Translations under genes and position numbers: made by a program
Shown here: positions 26,908-35,738 of the stretch, piece after piece
Position numbering within the stretch: position 1 is the first letter of the stretch
Layout: each line of letters starts with the position of its first letter
Notes under the pieces: model-generated
What the model was told of the DNA's origin: nothing
The model's input: the letters and a program-made list of their open reading frames with translations, nothing else
Databases searched by the model: none
Source of the DNA: Acidobacteriota bacterium
GTDB taxonomy: Bacteria > Acidobacteriota > Thermoanaerobaculia > Thermoanaerobaculales > Sulfomarinibacteraceae
Length of the DNA stretch: 64,000 bases
Reading direction: 5' to 3'
Assembly: GCA_022340665.1 (NCBI GenBank)
Contig: JAJDNM010000141.1
Span: forward strand, 37,740 to 101,739

Positions 26908-28095
26908 TCAGTGATAACCCTTCCAATCAGGGTGCTCGTACATGACCGGCATCCGGTTTGCGATCCACCGGAAGACCACGACCGCAAAAGTTATGAACGC
27001 CACCGTCACCCAGATTTCCATCCACGACGGAATGTAATGCTCACCTGCCGGCAGGTTCCAGTTGAACGCAACGAAGACTGCATTGAAGCGATTGAGCATG
27101 ATCCCCAGCACGGTGATGATGGCCGCCGTCCTGACGATCACGAGGTTTCGTTCACGATACGCAACCGCAAACAAAACGCACGGCAGAAGAAAGAAGCCTA
27201 TGAGTTCGAGCAGGAACCAGGCGCCCCACCCGGTTGCCAGAAGGTGCCACTCGGCCTCGATGGTCAGAGCTACGACCTTGATCGCGACGTAGATCCCGAG
27301 GGTCACCGACGCCGCTTTGGCGAGACCGAAATTGATGTTCTCGAAATGCTCGCGCGAGATCTCCACCTGGTGGTGGAAAGCACGATGCGAGAACATCCCT
27401 TCTACGATCACCATCGCCAGCCCGGCCGCGACGGCGCTCACGAAATAGTGCACCGGGATATGGGCCGAGTACCAGAGGGGATGGAGCTTCGTCGGTGTCG
27501 CCATGAACATCGCGCCGAGCGTCGACTGATGCATTGTCGACAGGATCAATCCAAAGATCGTGAGGCCGAGAGTCAAGCTGCCTACGACCTTCCGCCAACG
27601 CTTGAGGCCGAGCCATTCGAGCGCCGCCGGCGTTGACTCGATGAAAAGAACGGTCAGGTAGAGAGCCACGCAGAGAGAAACCTCGAACAGAGGAGACGTG
27701 GGCCCAGCCGATTTGATGAATGCGTACGGAAGTCGCCACGGACGTCCGAGATCGGCAAGAAGACCGAGAACTACCAGGAAGTATCCGAGAAAGCCGGTCA
27801 GGATCGCTGGGCGGACAACCGGTTTGTACTCCTTCATCCCAAAGATGTAGACGGCGGTCGAAGTGACAAAGCCGCCTGCGGCGAGGGCAACACCGCTCAT
27901 CACGTCAAATCCGATCCACAGGCCCCATGGGTAGTTGTGGCTGAGATTCGTCGTCGCCGACAGCCCTTGGGTGAAGCGGATGCCAAGGATCACCGCGCCT
28001 CCGGCGAGAATGATGCCGGTGATGATGTTGAACGGTGTCAGGATCCCGCCCCCACCGGCGTCAGGCAGACTGGTGTCGACGGTGACCTCACTCAT
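26908..28095 (-). CDS. hmcC: HmcC-like NrfD-family membrane subunit
   Basis: 395 residues with about ten hydrophobic segments, opening with a helix near 20-40, and no cofactor-binding cysteines, as in the NrfD/PsrC family. It overlaps the ferredoxin subunit gene by four bases and precedes the HmcD-like gene. In Hmc it is the quinone-side membrane subunit paired with the periplasmic iron-sulfur and cytochrome subunits. Confidence 0.9.
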   Translation of the reverse strand: MSEVTVDTSLPDAGGGGILTPFNIITGIILAGGAVILGIRFTQGLSATTNLSHNYPWGLWIGFDVMSGVALAAGGFVTSTAVYIFGMKEYKPVVRPAILTGFLGYFLVVLGLLADLGRPWRLPYAFIKSAGPTSPLFEVSLCVALYLTVLFIESTPAALEWLGLKRWRKVVGSLTLGLTIFGLILSTMHQSTLGAMFMATPTKLHPLWYSAHIPVHYFVSAVAAGLAMVIVEGMFSHRAFHHQVEISREHFENINFGLAKAASVTLGIYVAIKVVALTIEAEWHLLATGWGAWFLLELIGFFLLPCVLFAVAYRERNLVIVRTAAIITVLGIMLNRFNAVFVAFNWNLPAGEHYIPSWMEIWVTVAFITFAVVVFRWIANRMPVMYEHPDWKGYH

Positions 28096-29129
28096 GACTC
28101 ACCCCCGTCCTGAGCCTCGGCCAGTGCCTTTTTTACCGCAGCTTCGATCGCCCGCTCTTTGTCTTTCTTGGCTCGCTCGGCAGCTGCGGCAAGCTTCTTA
28201 TTGGACTCTTCTTCGGCGGCCTCCCGTGTCAGGGCGACAGCCTCTTCCCGCTCTTTCTTCGCAACCGCCTCTTGGCGCTTCGAGAAGGCGTGCATCCCGA
28301 GCAAGAGACCGGGGTAGATGGTGACGACCAGCGGCACTACTCCCAGGTAGCTGGTGGCGATTGCCGGCAGCGGTTCGTAAGTCAGCCCCTCTTCGAGGTC
28401 GAGTTTTCCGAACTCCACCCCGGACAGGAGCAACCAACTCGTGCCACCGAACTCGTGCTCACCGAAGATGTGATTGATATAGCGGTCGGGATACTTGCGA
28501 ATTCGCTCACGCGCTACCTCGATCAACTCGTCGCGCCTGCCAAACGTGATCGCACCCATCGGACAGGCCTCCGCGCACCCGGGCATTTGGCCGTCCTTGA
28601 TCCTGTCGTAGCACATCGTGCAACGCATGACCCTCGGAGTCAGGGGCTCGCCGTATTCGTAAGCCAGCGCGTTGTACGGGCACGCCATCACACAGTAGCG
28701 GCAACCCATGCACAGCTCCGGGTGGTACAGGACGGGCCCCTCGGGCGTCTTCTCGAAGGCGTGGACCAGGCACACCGTGGCGCAACACGGCTCGTTGCAG
28801 TGCATGCACTGCAGCTTGCGGTAAACCGCCTGTTGGTCGCCCTCCGCCTCGAGATACCGATTGACGACCGTCAAGGAGGTGTCGCTTGTTCGGCGTGTCT
28901 TGTCGAAGACCTCTTGATCCCCGATCGGTTTCTCCACCGGCGGGAGACCGTTGACCTCCTTGCAGGCGACTTCGCACGAGCGGCAGCCGACGCAGAGTGT
29001 TGTGTCGTGCAGCAAGCCGTACCGACCGGGATAGCCCTCGAATTTCTTGACTGTGCCGGCTTCCGACGTTCCCGCGGTCAGTGCAGCCCCGACCGCTCCA
29101 CCGATGAAGCCTCGTCGTGAAATGCTCAT
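28092..29129 (-). CDS. hmcB: HmcB-like periplasmic 4Fe-4S subunit with Tat signal
   Basis: 345 residues. A twin-arginine signal (SISRRGFIGGAVGAALTAG) starts the protein. Ferredoxin clusters follow (CVGCRSCEVAC, CMHCNEPCCATVC, CMGCRYCVMACPYN, CTMC), then a C-terminal membrane helix (about 262-285) and a long charged coiled-coil tail of about 60 residues. It overlaps the 16-heme cytochrome gene and hmcC. It should link the cytochrome to the membrane subunit. Confidence 0.9.
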   Translation of the reverse strand: MSISRRGFIGGAVGAALTAGTSEAGTVKKFEGYPGRYGLLHDTTLCVGCRSCEVACKEVNGLPPVEKPIGDQEVFDKTRRTSDTSLTVVNRYLEAEGDQQAVYRKLQCMHCNEPCCATVCLVHAFEKTPEGPVLYHPELCMGCRYCVMACPYNALAYEYGEPLTPRVMRCTMCYDRIKDGQMPGCAEACPMGAITFGRRDELIEVARERIRKYPDRYINHIFGEHEFGGTSWLLLSGVEFGKLDLEEGLTYEPLPAIATSYLGVVPLVVTIYPGLLLGMHAFSKRQEAVAKKEREEAVALTREAAEEESNKKLAAAAERAKKDKERAIEAAVKKALAEAQDGGES

Positions 29130-30625
29130 GATTCGACCTCCTCGGACCTTTCAGCATGACAGTCGGTGCAACCCTGCTGCTTCAGATCCATCTTGATGTG
29201 GCAGCCCATACACTGTCGGTGGTAGGCAACCTTGAGGCCCGGGCGGTCCCTGGTCGGGTCGGCCGCTGCTGCGTGACAGGCACGACATGGTGGCGGACGC
29301 GTGCCGACCGTACTGTGGTGATGGCAACCGGCACACAGGGTCTGGTTATCGCCATGAAAACGAGCCGCCAGCTTGCTCTCGCGAACAAGTTCATCGAGCT
29401 TCGTCACGATTTTCAGGTGCGGTAGCTTCGACGCCTCGTAGTCGTCCATCAGGCTTTCAATGACGACTTCCTCCGGGAACTCGTCTGACGTCACCGGAAG
29501 GGCGTCGAGACGAACCTCGGTAAGCATCGGCGCCACCTCCAGCTCCGGCGAACCCGCAGGCGGGCCGTTGTGGCAGACAACGCAGGTGTTTTCCCCGGGC
29601 AACTGACTCATGGATTGATGGCACCCCGCACACCCCCGCTCGGCTGTGTGCCGAGCATGGCATCCGACGCAACTATGCTCAGATTCTGACCGATGATAGG
29701 CCTGGCTCATGGTGACGCCGGAGCCTTCCGGCAAACCCTCCAGAGAGTGGCATTCGTCGCACGGTTTGAGGGTCTGGTGGTGGCAGGTCGAACAGGTACT
29801 GGTGACCGGCTCATGGCCGAGATGATCAAAGGGCACGGTCGCCGACTTCGCGTCAATGCTATAGATCCAGGCCGTGTCCGGCTGACCTCGCATCAGCCGC
29901 GGCACTTCGTCGAGCTTCTTGATGGCATCGCGCACTTCGGGGTCGTGGCAGCCGACACACAGCGTGGGGCCAGTCTCGAGCTCCGCCTCGGCCCTTTTCA
30001 GGTGGCACGAGACACACGCGCGATGGGAGGCGTTGGCGAGCGAGTAATTGCGCCCGTCGTCGACCTCGCCATGACACGACCGGCAGCCCTCTTCCTTGCC
30101 CTTCTCGTACTTCAGCTTCTTTGCGACCTCGTCATAGACGTGGTGGCAGTTCTCACACTTGTCCTCGAAGGCCTGAGAGTGTCGACCATGGAGCGAGTAG
30201 TCGAACGCCATCTCTGCCCTCGTCGATGTGCCGGGCTTCTGCTTGATATGGCACTCGCCGCAGGTAACGGGGCCGGCCTTGAGTTTTTCGTCCGCACGCT
30301 CGCGGTGGCATCCGATACAGGAATCGTGGTAGGCATCGATGAGATCATCACGATCCTCGACTTCGAGTACCACCGCCAGCCGCGGAATCAGCACTCCCTT
30401 GTCGTCAATGCGATGGCAGGTCTCGCAACCCTCTTTTTCGAGGGCATCGGTGTGGGCCTTGTGATCGAACTCGACGGCCGGCCGCTGCATATCGCCAAGA
30501 TCTGCCGGAAACTGGATTGTGACCGTCGACGCAGGAACCTGGCGCGAAGGCTGCTCGGCGATCGACGCATTGCCGAGTGTAGCGACCATGAGGAGAACCA
30601 GGAGAAGCGGTGCGTTTCGGCTCAT
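29126..30625 (-). CDS. hmcA: HmcA-like 16-heme high-molecular-weight cytochrome c
   Basis: 499 residues with a Sec signal peptide (about 1-24) and exactly sixteen CxxCH heme sites that I counted, from CETCH near 58 to CTDCH near 487. HmcA of Desulfovibrio also binds sixteen hemes and is of similar size. It takes electrons from periplasmic cytochrome c3/hydrogenases and passes them to the membrane Hmc subunits. The ATG at 30625 follows a GGGGG-type site at good spacing; earlier in-frame starts are at 30631 and 30640. The gene slightly overlaps the preceding CCG-protein gene frame (stop at 30637) only if those earlier starts are used. Confidence 0.93.
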   Translation of the reverse strand: MSRNAPLLLVLLMVATLGNASIAEQPSRQVPASTVTIQFPADLGDMQRPAVEFDHKAHTDALEKEGCETCHRIDDKGVLIPRLAVVLEVEDRDDLIDAYHDSCIGCHRERADEKLKAGPVTCGECHIKQKPGTSTRAEMAFDYSLHGRHSQAFEDKCENCHHVYDEVAKKLKYEKGKEEGCRSCHGEVDDGRNYSLANASHRACVSCHLKRAEAELETGPTLCVGCHDPEVRDAIKKLDEVPRLMRGQPDTAWIYSIDAKSATVPFDHLGHEPVTSTCSTCHHQTLKPCDECHSLEGLPEGSGVTMSQAYHRSESEHSCVGCHARHTAERGCAGCHQSMSQLPGENTCVVCHNGPPAGSPELEVAPMLTEVRLDALPVTSDEFPEEVVIESLMDDYEASKLPHLKIVTKLDELVRESKLAARFHGDNQTLCAGCHHHSTVGTRPPPCRACHAAAADPTRDRPGLKVAYHRQCMGCHIKMDLKQQGCTDCHAERSEEVES

Positions 30626-30636
30626 GTTCATCCCCC

Positions 30637-31956
30637 TCACGCTTCCGGCATTTCGATGGTCTTGACAAGCATCTCGCTGATGAACGAAACGTGGCAGCCG
30701 AGCTTGTAGTAACCGATGATGTCCTCGATGCCCGAGTGGCAGTTATGGCACGGCGTGATCACGGTGTGGGCCCCGGTCTCTGCGATCTGCTCAGCCTTGA
30801 CCTTGTTGCTCTTCATGCGTGACAGCTTCCAGGGCGGGCCACAGTTGATCAGACCACCCCCCGCCTGGCAGCAGTAGTTGTGCTCATAGCGCGGCTCCAT
30901 GTCCCGAAAGTCCTCGCAAATCGCGTTCACCACATATCGAAGCTTGTCGTGCAGGCCGCGGCCGCGGACGATGTTGCACGGGTCCTGGACCGTTACCGGC
31001 TCCTCGATCTTGCGCGCAATCTTGATGCGGCCGCTTTTGATCAGCTCGTAGTAGTACTCCACTGCGTGCACCATAGGGATGGGTGGTTTGGTCCAGCCCA
31101 GCCATCGCGGTCCGTCGTAGACCGCACCGCGGTAGGCGTGGCCACACTCTCCCATCACCACCCGTTTGACCTTGAGCTGCATCGCCCGCTCCCAGTGCAG
31201 GCGCTCGACCCGGCCCATGGTTTCGAAGTCGCCCGAGTACATCGCCATGTTGGAGTTGTCCCAACCGTCGGTCGACGGCATCGTCCAGTCGGCGCCGGCA
31301 ACCTTGAAGATGATGGCCATGTTGGCAATCAGCTGAGCGAGGATCTTGGGTTCTGGCCCGATCACCGAGTACATGATCTCCGCTCCGGTCTTGTCGAGCG
31401 GGATGCGAGTACCTGCGAGCTCCGCCTGTGCGTCCTCTTCCTGCCATATCAGGGTGTCGATCCAGTCATCCTGCTGCACCCACATCTGGTTCATGGTCAC
31501 AGCGTGACTGTTGGTTGTGTCCTGGAGGTACTGGGGAACAACCCCGAGAAGGTTGAGGATCCGGCGGACGGTCATGATCAGATAGGAGATATCGATACCG
31601 AACGGGCAGTACATGCTGCAGCGGCGGCACGCTCCACAATCAATGTAGGCGATGCGCGCCGCGTTATGGAGAAACTCGCCATCCACCTTGCCCTTGCGTT
31701 TGACCATCTCCCACAAGGTGTCCTTGACCTTGGCCACAGGCGCGTAGTCGGGGTCGCCGTTGCGCGAGACATAGCTCTGGCAGGCCTCTGCGCACAGCCC
31801 GCAGTGAACGCAGGTTTCGAGGTAGACCTGCAGCCTGGCGCCGCACTCCTCGGTCAAAACCTTGTTGATGGTGTGTTCGATCCTCTCCGGGGTCAGCTTC
31901 GCGATGTTCTCGTCGACTCCCGGGTCGATGACCTGTATGTCCTGCAGATCAGCCAT
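30637..31956 (-). CDS. HmcF/TmcB-like CCG-domain iron-sulfur protein
   Basis: 439 residues, cytoplasmic, with two 4Fe-4S motifs (CVHCGLCAEAC, CGACRRCSMYCPFG) and CCG modules (QDPCNIVRGRG, YCCQAGGGLIN, TPCHNCHSG), the DsrK/HdrD fold that reduces disulfides via a noncubane cluster. In both Hmc and Tmc complexes this is the cytoplasmic subunit next to a cytochrome b. It lies between the NarI-like gene and the 16-heme cytochrome. Confidence 0.9.
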   Translation of the reverse strand: MADLQDIQVIDPGVDENIAKLTPERIEHTINKVLTEECGARLQVYLETCVHCGLCAEACQSYVSRNGDPDYAPVAKVKDTLWEMVKRKGKVDGEFLHNAARIAYIDCGACRRCSMYCPFGIDISYLIMTVRRILNLLGVVPQYLQDTTNSHAVTMNQMWVQQDDWIDTLIWQEEDAQAELAGTRIPLDKTGAEIMYSVIGPEPKILAQLIANMAIIFKVAGADWTMPSTDGWDNSNMAMYSGDFETMGRVERLHWERAMQLKVKRVVMGECGHAYRGAVYDGPRWLGWTKPPIPMVHAVEYYYELIKSGRIKIARKIEEPVTVQDPCNIVRGRGLHDKLRYVVNAICEDFRDMEPRYEHNYCCQAGGGLINCGPPWKLSRMKSNKVKAEQIAETGAHTVITPCHNCHSGIEDIIGYYKLGCHVSFISEMLVKTIEMPEA

Positions 31957-31998
31957 GCCGTTGTGCTCCAGTCCCTTTCGGTCGAATTCGCCAACTCA

Positions 31999-32646
31999 TC
32001 ACCAGTCCCTCGCGTGACGTACGGATCCGAACTCCGAACCCATGAAGGCGCGGGTGAAGGCGAACCACAGCAGGTGGACCAGCCGCGTCCATGGGATCAA
32101 CAGCAGACACAGGGCGCCGGACAGCCCGTGGACAATCAGCATTGGTCGGTACGGCAGCCACTGCTGGTGGGCGATATATCCGGTGGCGAACGGCATCAGC
32201 ACCAGACCGGCCAGGAAGAAGTCCGAGGGATAGGTCACGTTGCGGACTTCCGGCAGCAGAAGGCGCCTGAGGATGAAGAACACGCAGGCGGCAATCACCA
32301 CCAACGTCATCCCGTCCGCCCATTCTTCCGGCAGCGTCCACCATCTGAATCCCCACGACTGCTCGAAGAGCAGGACATGGCCTGCGACCAGCAGTGGTGT
32401 GAGCAGGAGACAGATATGAAATCCGAAGGAGATGATCGTGTACAGGGGTTTGAGACGCATCTTGCGTCCGGCAAACGGGATCAGCCAGTGGAGCAGCGAT
32501 CGTGCTCCGTACTTGGCGTCGAGTGTCGGGTAGACGACCCTTTCTCGGTGCGCCAGCTTGGCCATCGTCACAAGCCGATAGGCGAGCCCGCCGAACAAGC
32601 CGGCGAAGGCGATCCACACGAGCGGGCCGCTGACGAATTCCCACAT
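31999..32646 (-). CDS. TmcC/HmcE-like cytochrome b membrane subunit
   Basis: 215 residues with about five membrane helices and helix-embedded histidines (FGFHICLLLTPLLVAGH, IVHGLSGALCLLLIPWTRLVH) expected for heme b of the NarI family. The ATG at 32646 has GGGAGG upstream; the open frame extends much further but is unrelated sequence. It is paired with the CCG protein downstream, the usual membrane/cytoplasm couple. Confidence 0.9.
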   Translation of the reverse strand: MWEFVSGPLVWIAFAGLFGGLAYRLVTMAKLAHRERVVYPTLDAKYGARSLLHWLIPFAGRKMRLKPLYTIISFGFHICLLLTPLLVAGHVLLFEQSWGFRWWTLPEEWADGMTLVVIAACVFFILRRLLLPEVRNVTYPSDFFLAGLVLMPFATGYIAHQQWLPYRPMLIVHGLSGALCLLLIPWTRLVHLLWFAFTRAFMGSEFGSVRHARDW

Positions 32647-32660
32647 GCTGCCTCCCATCA

Positions 32661-33923
32661 TCAGCTCATCTCGTTCAGCTGCATCACGTGACGTGTGTAG
32701 ACACCCTGATCGACCGCCCGAACCAACAACCGCTGGCCATCGCTGCTGATCACCGGCTCCCACATCCCCTCGTACCACTGACCGCGGACCACACCGTCGA
32801 TCGCGACGGCAAAACGTCCTTCGCGCTCGACCTTGGCCAGCACACGGTCGCCATCGGGCGTGAAGACGGGATCCCACACCATGTCGTAGGTCTCGGGCCA
32901 CGGAGCTCCATCGACCGCGACGTTCCACGCTGCGTCGTGGCGGACACCGGCCGCAACCCGACGGCCGTCCGGTGAAAAGACCGGCGGCAGAACGAGGTCA
33001 TTAAACGATGTCGACCAAGCCCGTCCGTCGACCGCGACCGTCCACGACCCGAAGCTGTCAGCTACAACGGCAGCAATACGGGTCCCGTCGGCACTCAGCC
33101 GCTGATTCCACAGCTGCATGAAACGGCTTTGCCAGATCAGGCTGCCGTTCTCGGCGATGGTCCAAGACCCTTTCGAACGGACCGGCGCCACCAACCCTCG
33201 TCCATTCGGCCGATAGACGGGTTCCCAGACACATCCGAAGCGGCTGTCCCAGGTTTCCGAATTTTGGGCCAGGGTGTACTCGCAGATATCGAGCCGGACC
33301 TCCACCGCCACGTTTTCACCGTCGGCGCTGATGACCGGTCCGTACACATTGATGAATTTCTGTTTCCAGGGCTCCCCATCCACCGCCACACTCCACGTCC
33401 CCTCCATGAAGCCGAAAATGTCTGCCTCGGCAAGTGGCTCGACCTGGACCACAGCGGCCACGCGGTTGCCTTCCCTACTGACAGCGAGACCTCTCGATGA
33501 GTGGAATCGCTGCTCCCATGCGCGGCCGTTGACCGCGACCGTGTACTCCATGTTGTCCTTGATCTGGACCGCGATGACGCTGCCGTCGCGGTTGAAGACG
33601 GGATTCCAGGCGAACTCCCAGCGTTCTTCCCAGGGGACTCCGTCGATGGCCACGGTCCACTCGTCGTCAATGCGGACCAGCGCCGTCAGCCTTCCATCGG
33701 GAGCGAACACGAGGTGCCAGGCCTTTTCGAACTCGCCATCCCACAGCTCACCGTTGACCGAGACCCGAAACACGTCTGGAGCTGTCACGACCGGAGCTGC
33801 AATGCATTCCCCGTCGGGGCTCACTATCCACTCGTGAACCTGGTCAAACCGGTTCTCAACCTCGCGGAGATCACAAACGAGCTTCTTCCCCGTATTCCAG
33901 TTCCATTGTTCGCGATCGACCAT
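32661..33923 (-). CDS. tmcD: TmcD-like tryptophan-rich repeat protein, first gene of the Tmc/Hmc operon
   Basis: 420 residues built of about eight repeats of ~45 residues, each with a V(A)(V/I)DG.PW motif (for example WTVAIDGVPWEERWEFAWNP and WSVAVDGEPWKQKF), giving a predicted beta-propeller-like fold. No signal peptide. In Desulfovibrio the Tmc complex has a cytoplasmic Trp-rich TmcD with WD40-like repeats; the match here rests on that repeat style and on linkage to TmcB/TmcC-like genes. It follows a sigma-54 promoter at 33994-34008. Confidence 0.78.
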   Translation of the reverse strand: MVDREQWNWNTGKKLVCDLREVENRFDQVHEWIVSPDGECIAAPVVTAPDVFRVSVNGELWDGEFEKAWHLVFAPDGRLTALVRIDDEWTVAIDGVPWEERWEFAWNPVFNRDGSVIAVQIKDNMEYTVAVNGRAWEQRFHSSRGLAVSREGNRVAAVVQVEPLAEADIFGFMEGTWSVAVDGEPWKQKFINVYGPVISADGENVAVEVRLDICEYTLAQNSETWDSRFGCVWEPVYRPNGRGLVAPVRSKGSWTIAENGSLIWQSRFMQLWNQRLSADGTRIAAVVADSFGSWTVAVDGRAWSTSFNDLVLPPVFSPDGRRVAAGVRHDAAWNVAVDGAPWPETYDMVWDPVFTPDGDRVLAKVEREGRFAVAIDGVVRGQWYEGMWEPVISSDGQRLLVRAVDQGVYTRHVMQLNEMS

Positions 33924-33993
33924 TGCGGCGCTCCCTTCGCGTCGAGGCCCACGCTGCGACCGGGCGTTCGCCCGTTATTGGGCGCCAGCCGCT

Positions 33994-34008
33994 GCAACCG
34001 CCGTGCCA
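33994..34008 (-). promoter_or_regulatory. Sigma-54 promoter of the Tmc/Hmc operon
   Basis: The minus strand reads TGGCACGGCGGTTGC, a full match to TGGCACG-N4-TTGC, about 70 bases upstream of the TmcD-like ATG. The predicted start site is near 33982. Confidence 0.85.
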
Positions 34009-34030
34009 TAGCCATGACGCGTCAACAAAA

Positions 34031-34044
34031 TTGAATCAAATCAA
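34031..34044. promoter_or_regulatory. FNR/CRP-like dyad TTGAA-N4-ATCAA
   Basis: One mismatch to the FNR consensus TTGAT-N4-ATCAA, about 50 bases upstream of the predicted Tmc/Hmc transcription start. AT-rich context makes chance occurrence likely. Confidence 0.25.
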
Positions 34045-34095
34045 TTGTTTGGAAGAGTTAGCCGAAAGATAGGTTGGCGGGGGTCTGCTCCTAAG

Positions 34096-34142
34096 ATTGC
34101 ATAATGCGATTCTTTTGAATCAGCACTATCGCAATTTGCAAT
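34096..34142. promoter_or_regulatory. Paired inverted motif ATTGCA-N3-TGCGAT upstream of two divergent sigma-54 promoters
   Basis: 34096-34110 and 34128-34142 are mirror copies of ATTGCA-N3-TGCGAT (with ATCGCA-N3-TGCAAT on the other side). A related TTCGCAAATTTGCAT occurs at 35528-35542. The location between divergent sigma-54 operons suits activator binding. No gene is supported in 33924-34469. Confidence 0.45.
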
Positions 34143-34407
34143 AATATGAGGGAGCCGCGGTTTCATTCTGCGCACTCCCGACTGGTATCGGAGTGCCGGC
34201 CGGCGCGCGGGCCGATCGTCCCCGACGGCGCCTGTCACGCCACTCGTCGTCCGCATTCTCGCGCGGTTCTCGAAAACAACCATTACGGCAAGGGTAAATT
34301 CGCTGTATCGGCCGGACGTTTCTGCAAATCTCCACGAGATACGCGCGATCCCATCGAATCATCAAGGTGGCAACAGAGCGCCAATCGATGGCCGCATCGG
34401 GAATTGT

Positions 34408-34422
34408 TGGCACGGACCATGC
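34408..34422 (+). promoter_or_regulatory. Sigma-54 promoter of the cyclic-nucleotide-binding-fold gene
   Basis: TGGCACGGACCATGC keeps GG and GC ten bases apart, with one change in the -12 box. It lies 48 bases ahead of the ATG at 34470. Confidence 0.65.
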
Positions 34423-34469
34423 AGAACAAGAGGCCACAACCAACTGATGCGAACAGAAAGGAGGTTCGG

Positions 34470-34970
34470 ATGAAGCTCGAAAGGCTCGAAGGACAAGGGG
34501 TGTTCCAGTATCTGCGCCCCGAACAATTGAGGGCGATCAGTGACGTCGCCGAAGTCATGGAGTACCAGGCCGGTGAGGCCATCTACCAGCGGGGTACGAA
34601 GGCTGACCACTTTTTCGTTGTTCTCGAGGGTCAGGTCTCACTGCGACTGCCGGGTCAATCCGGGGTGAGTATCCAGATCGACGAACTCACCAAGGGAGCG
34701 ATCTTCGGTTCTTGTGTGTGCTTTCAGTTTGTGGATTACTCGCTCGACGCGCAATGTACGCGCGACTCCAAGCTCCTGAAAATCGAATCGGCGACACTCA
34801 AGGAACTCATGGACCAGGACCTCTTGATGGGCTACACCATCCAGACACAGATCTCGCGGATCTACTTCAACCGCTACATCGACACCATGAAGAAGCTGCA
34901 GTCGATCGTCATGAATCTGCCGCTCGAGAGCGTTCAGACCCAGCCAGCGAGGACCGCCGTCCCAGCCTGA
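34470..34970 (+). CDS. Cyclic-nucleotide-binding-domain protein without DNA-binding domain
   Basis: 166 residues. A cNMP-binding-type beta-roll spans about 8-125 (EYQAGEAIYQRGTKADHFFVVLEG read across 30-55), followed by a short helical tail with no helix-turn-helix, so it is not a CRP-type transcription factor. AAAGGAGG precedes the ATG at 34470. The phosphate-binding cassette is poorly conserved, so it may not bind a nucleotide. Located between the Tmc/Hmc and ORP-like regions behind a sigma-54 promoter. Role unknown. Confidence 0.85.
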   Translation: MKLERLEGQGVFQYLRPEQLRAISDVAEVMEYQAGEAIYQRGTKADHFFVVLEGQVSLRLPGQSGVSIQIDELTKGAIFGSCVCFQFVDYSLDAQCTRDSKLLKIESATLKELMDQDLLMGYTIQTQISRIYFNRYIDTMKKLQSIVMNLPLESVQTQPARTAVPA

Positions 34971-35020
34971 TGAACTGACTTCACTGAGCTGCGGGCAAGG
35001 CTCTGTTCGAGAGCCCGTGA

Positions 35021-35503
35021 TCAGTGAAGTACTTGTTCCAGGAATCTCTCATCGGCCTGGGCGACCTCGCCCATCGAGCTGCCGACAACACCGCCCATCA
35101 TTTTCGACATCATCGAGATGTTCATATGCGAAACCCACACCGATCCGTCAGCCAGCTCGTAAACCGACCACGAGCACGGCATGATTGCCGAGAGCTTCGG
35201 CTCGGCCCCGAGGACCACCTTGGCCACCTTCGGATTGCACAAGAAGTAGAGGCGGATCCGCTGCACGTTGTCGGGAAGTCCGCCCTTGGCCTTCAGCTTT
35301 GTCGCCATGTCGAAGCTCTCCATCGGGAAGCTCCAACCTTCGGCTGCAGGCACCACCTCCTCCACGGCCTCGCAGGTCGCCTGGAAGGATTTGGAGCTTC
35401 GCTCCGGCACCACCATTTTCGAACGCATGGTCAAGACGGTCGCGAGAATCGAAATCAGGATCCCGACAATGACGCCAACCACCAGAGCTATCGATGCAGT
35501 CAT
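35021..35503 (-). CDS. DUF302-family protein with membrane anchor
   Basis: 160 residues: an N-terminal membrane helix (about 4-25) and a DUF302-like domain (FQATCEAVEEVVPAAEG to the C-terminus), with PCSWSVYELADGSVWVS near 110. Start at 35503 after a GGAGGAG site. DUF302 proteins are common in sulfur-oxidising and anaerobic bacteria with unknown function. A promoter-like element and a palindrome lie just upstream. Confidence 0.82.
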   Translation of the reverse strand: MTASIALVVGVIVGILISILATVLTMRSKMVVPERSSKSFQATCEAVEEVVPAAEGWSFPMESFDMATKLKAKGGLPDNVQRIRLYFLCNPKVAKVVLGAEPKLSAIMPCSWSVYELADGSVWVSHMNISMMSKMMGGVVGSSMGEVAQADERFLEQVLH

Positions 35504-35527
35504 CTCTCCTCCTCCCCCACGAACATC

Positions 35528-35572
35528 TTCGCAAATTTGCATAACTATATCAAGATATTAGAAGATGCTTAA
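35528..35572 (-). promoter_or_regulatory. Sigma-70-like promoter with overlapping palindrome ahead of the DUF302 gene
   Basis: -10 TATAGT at 35544-35549 and -35 TTAAGC at 35567-35572, 17 bases apart (minus strand). The palindrome GCAAATTTGC (35531-35540) covers the expected start site, an operator-like position. Confidence 0.45.
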
Positions 35573-35738
35573 ATTTGACCATTCGGACACAGTAAGATCC
35601 TGCCGCCGAATTGGATTCGACGATTCCACCGGCAACAGCGATAATCATCGCTGTTGGCTTCTGCAAGCCAAGCATGCAGAACCCTGTAAACCAACGCAGG
35701 ACTGTCGGTACGGGTGACCAGCAAGGGATTGACTCAGG

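Noticed and set aside
30880..32691. 603-codon open frame on the plus strand across the Tmc/Hmc genes
   Set aside because: Antisense to two well-supported genes, with no domain.
34031..34044. FNR-like box as a confident regulatory call
   Set aside because: One mismatch in an AT-rich stretch; kept only as a low-confidence feature.
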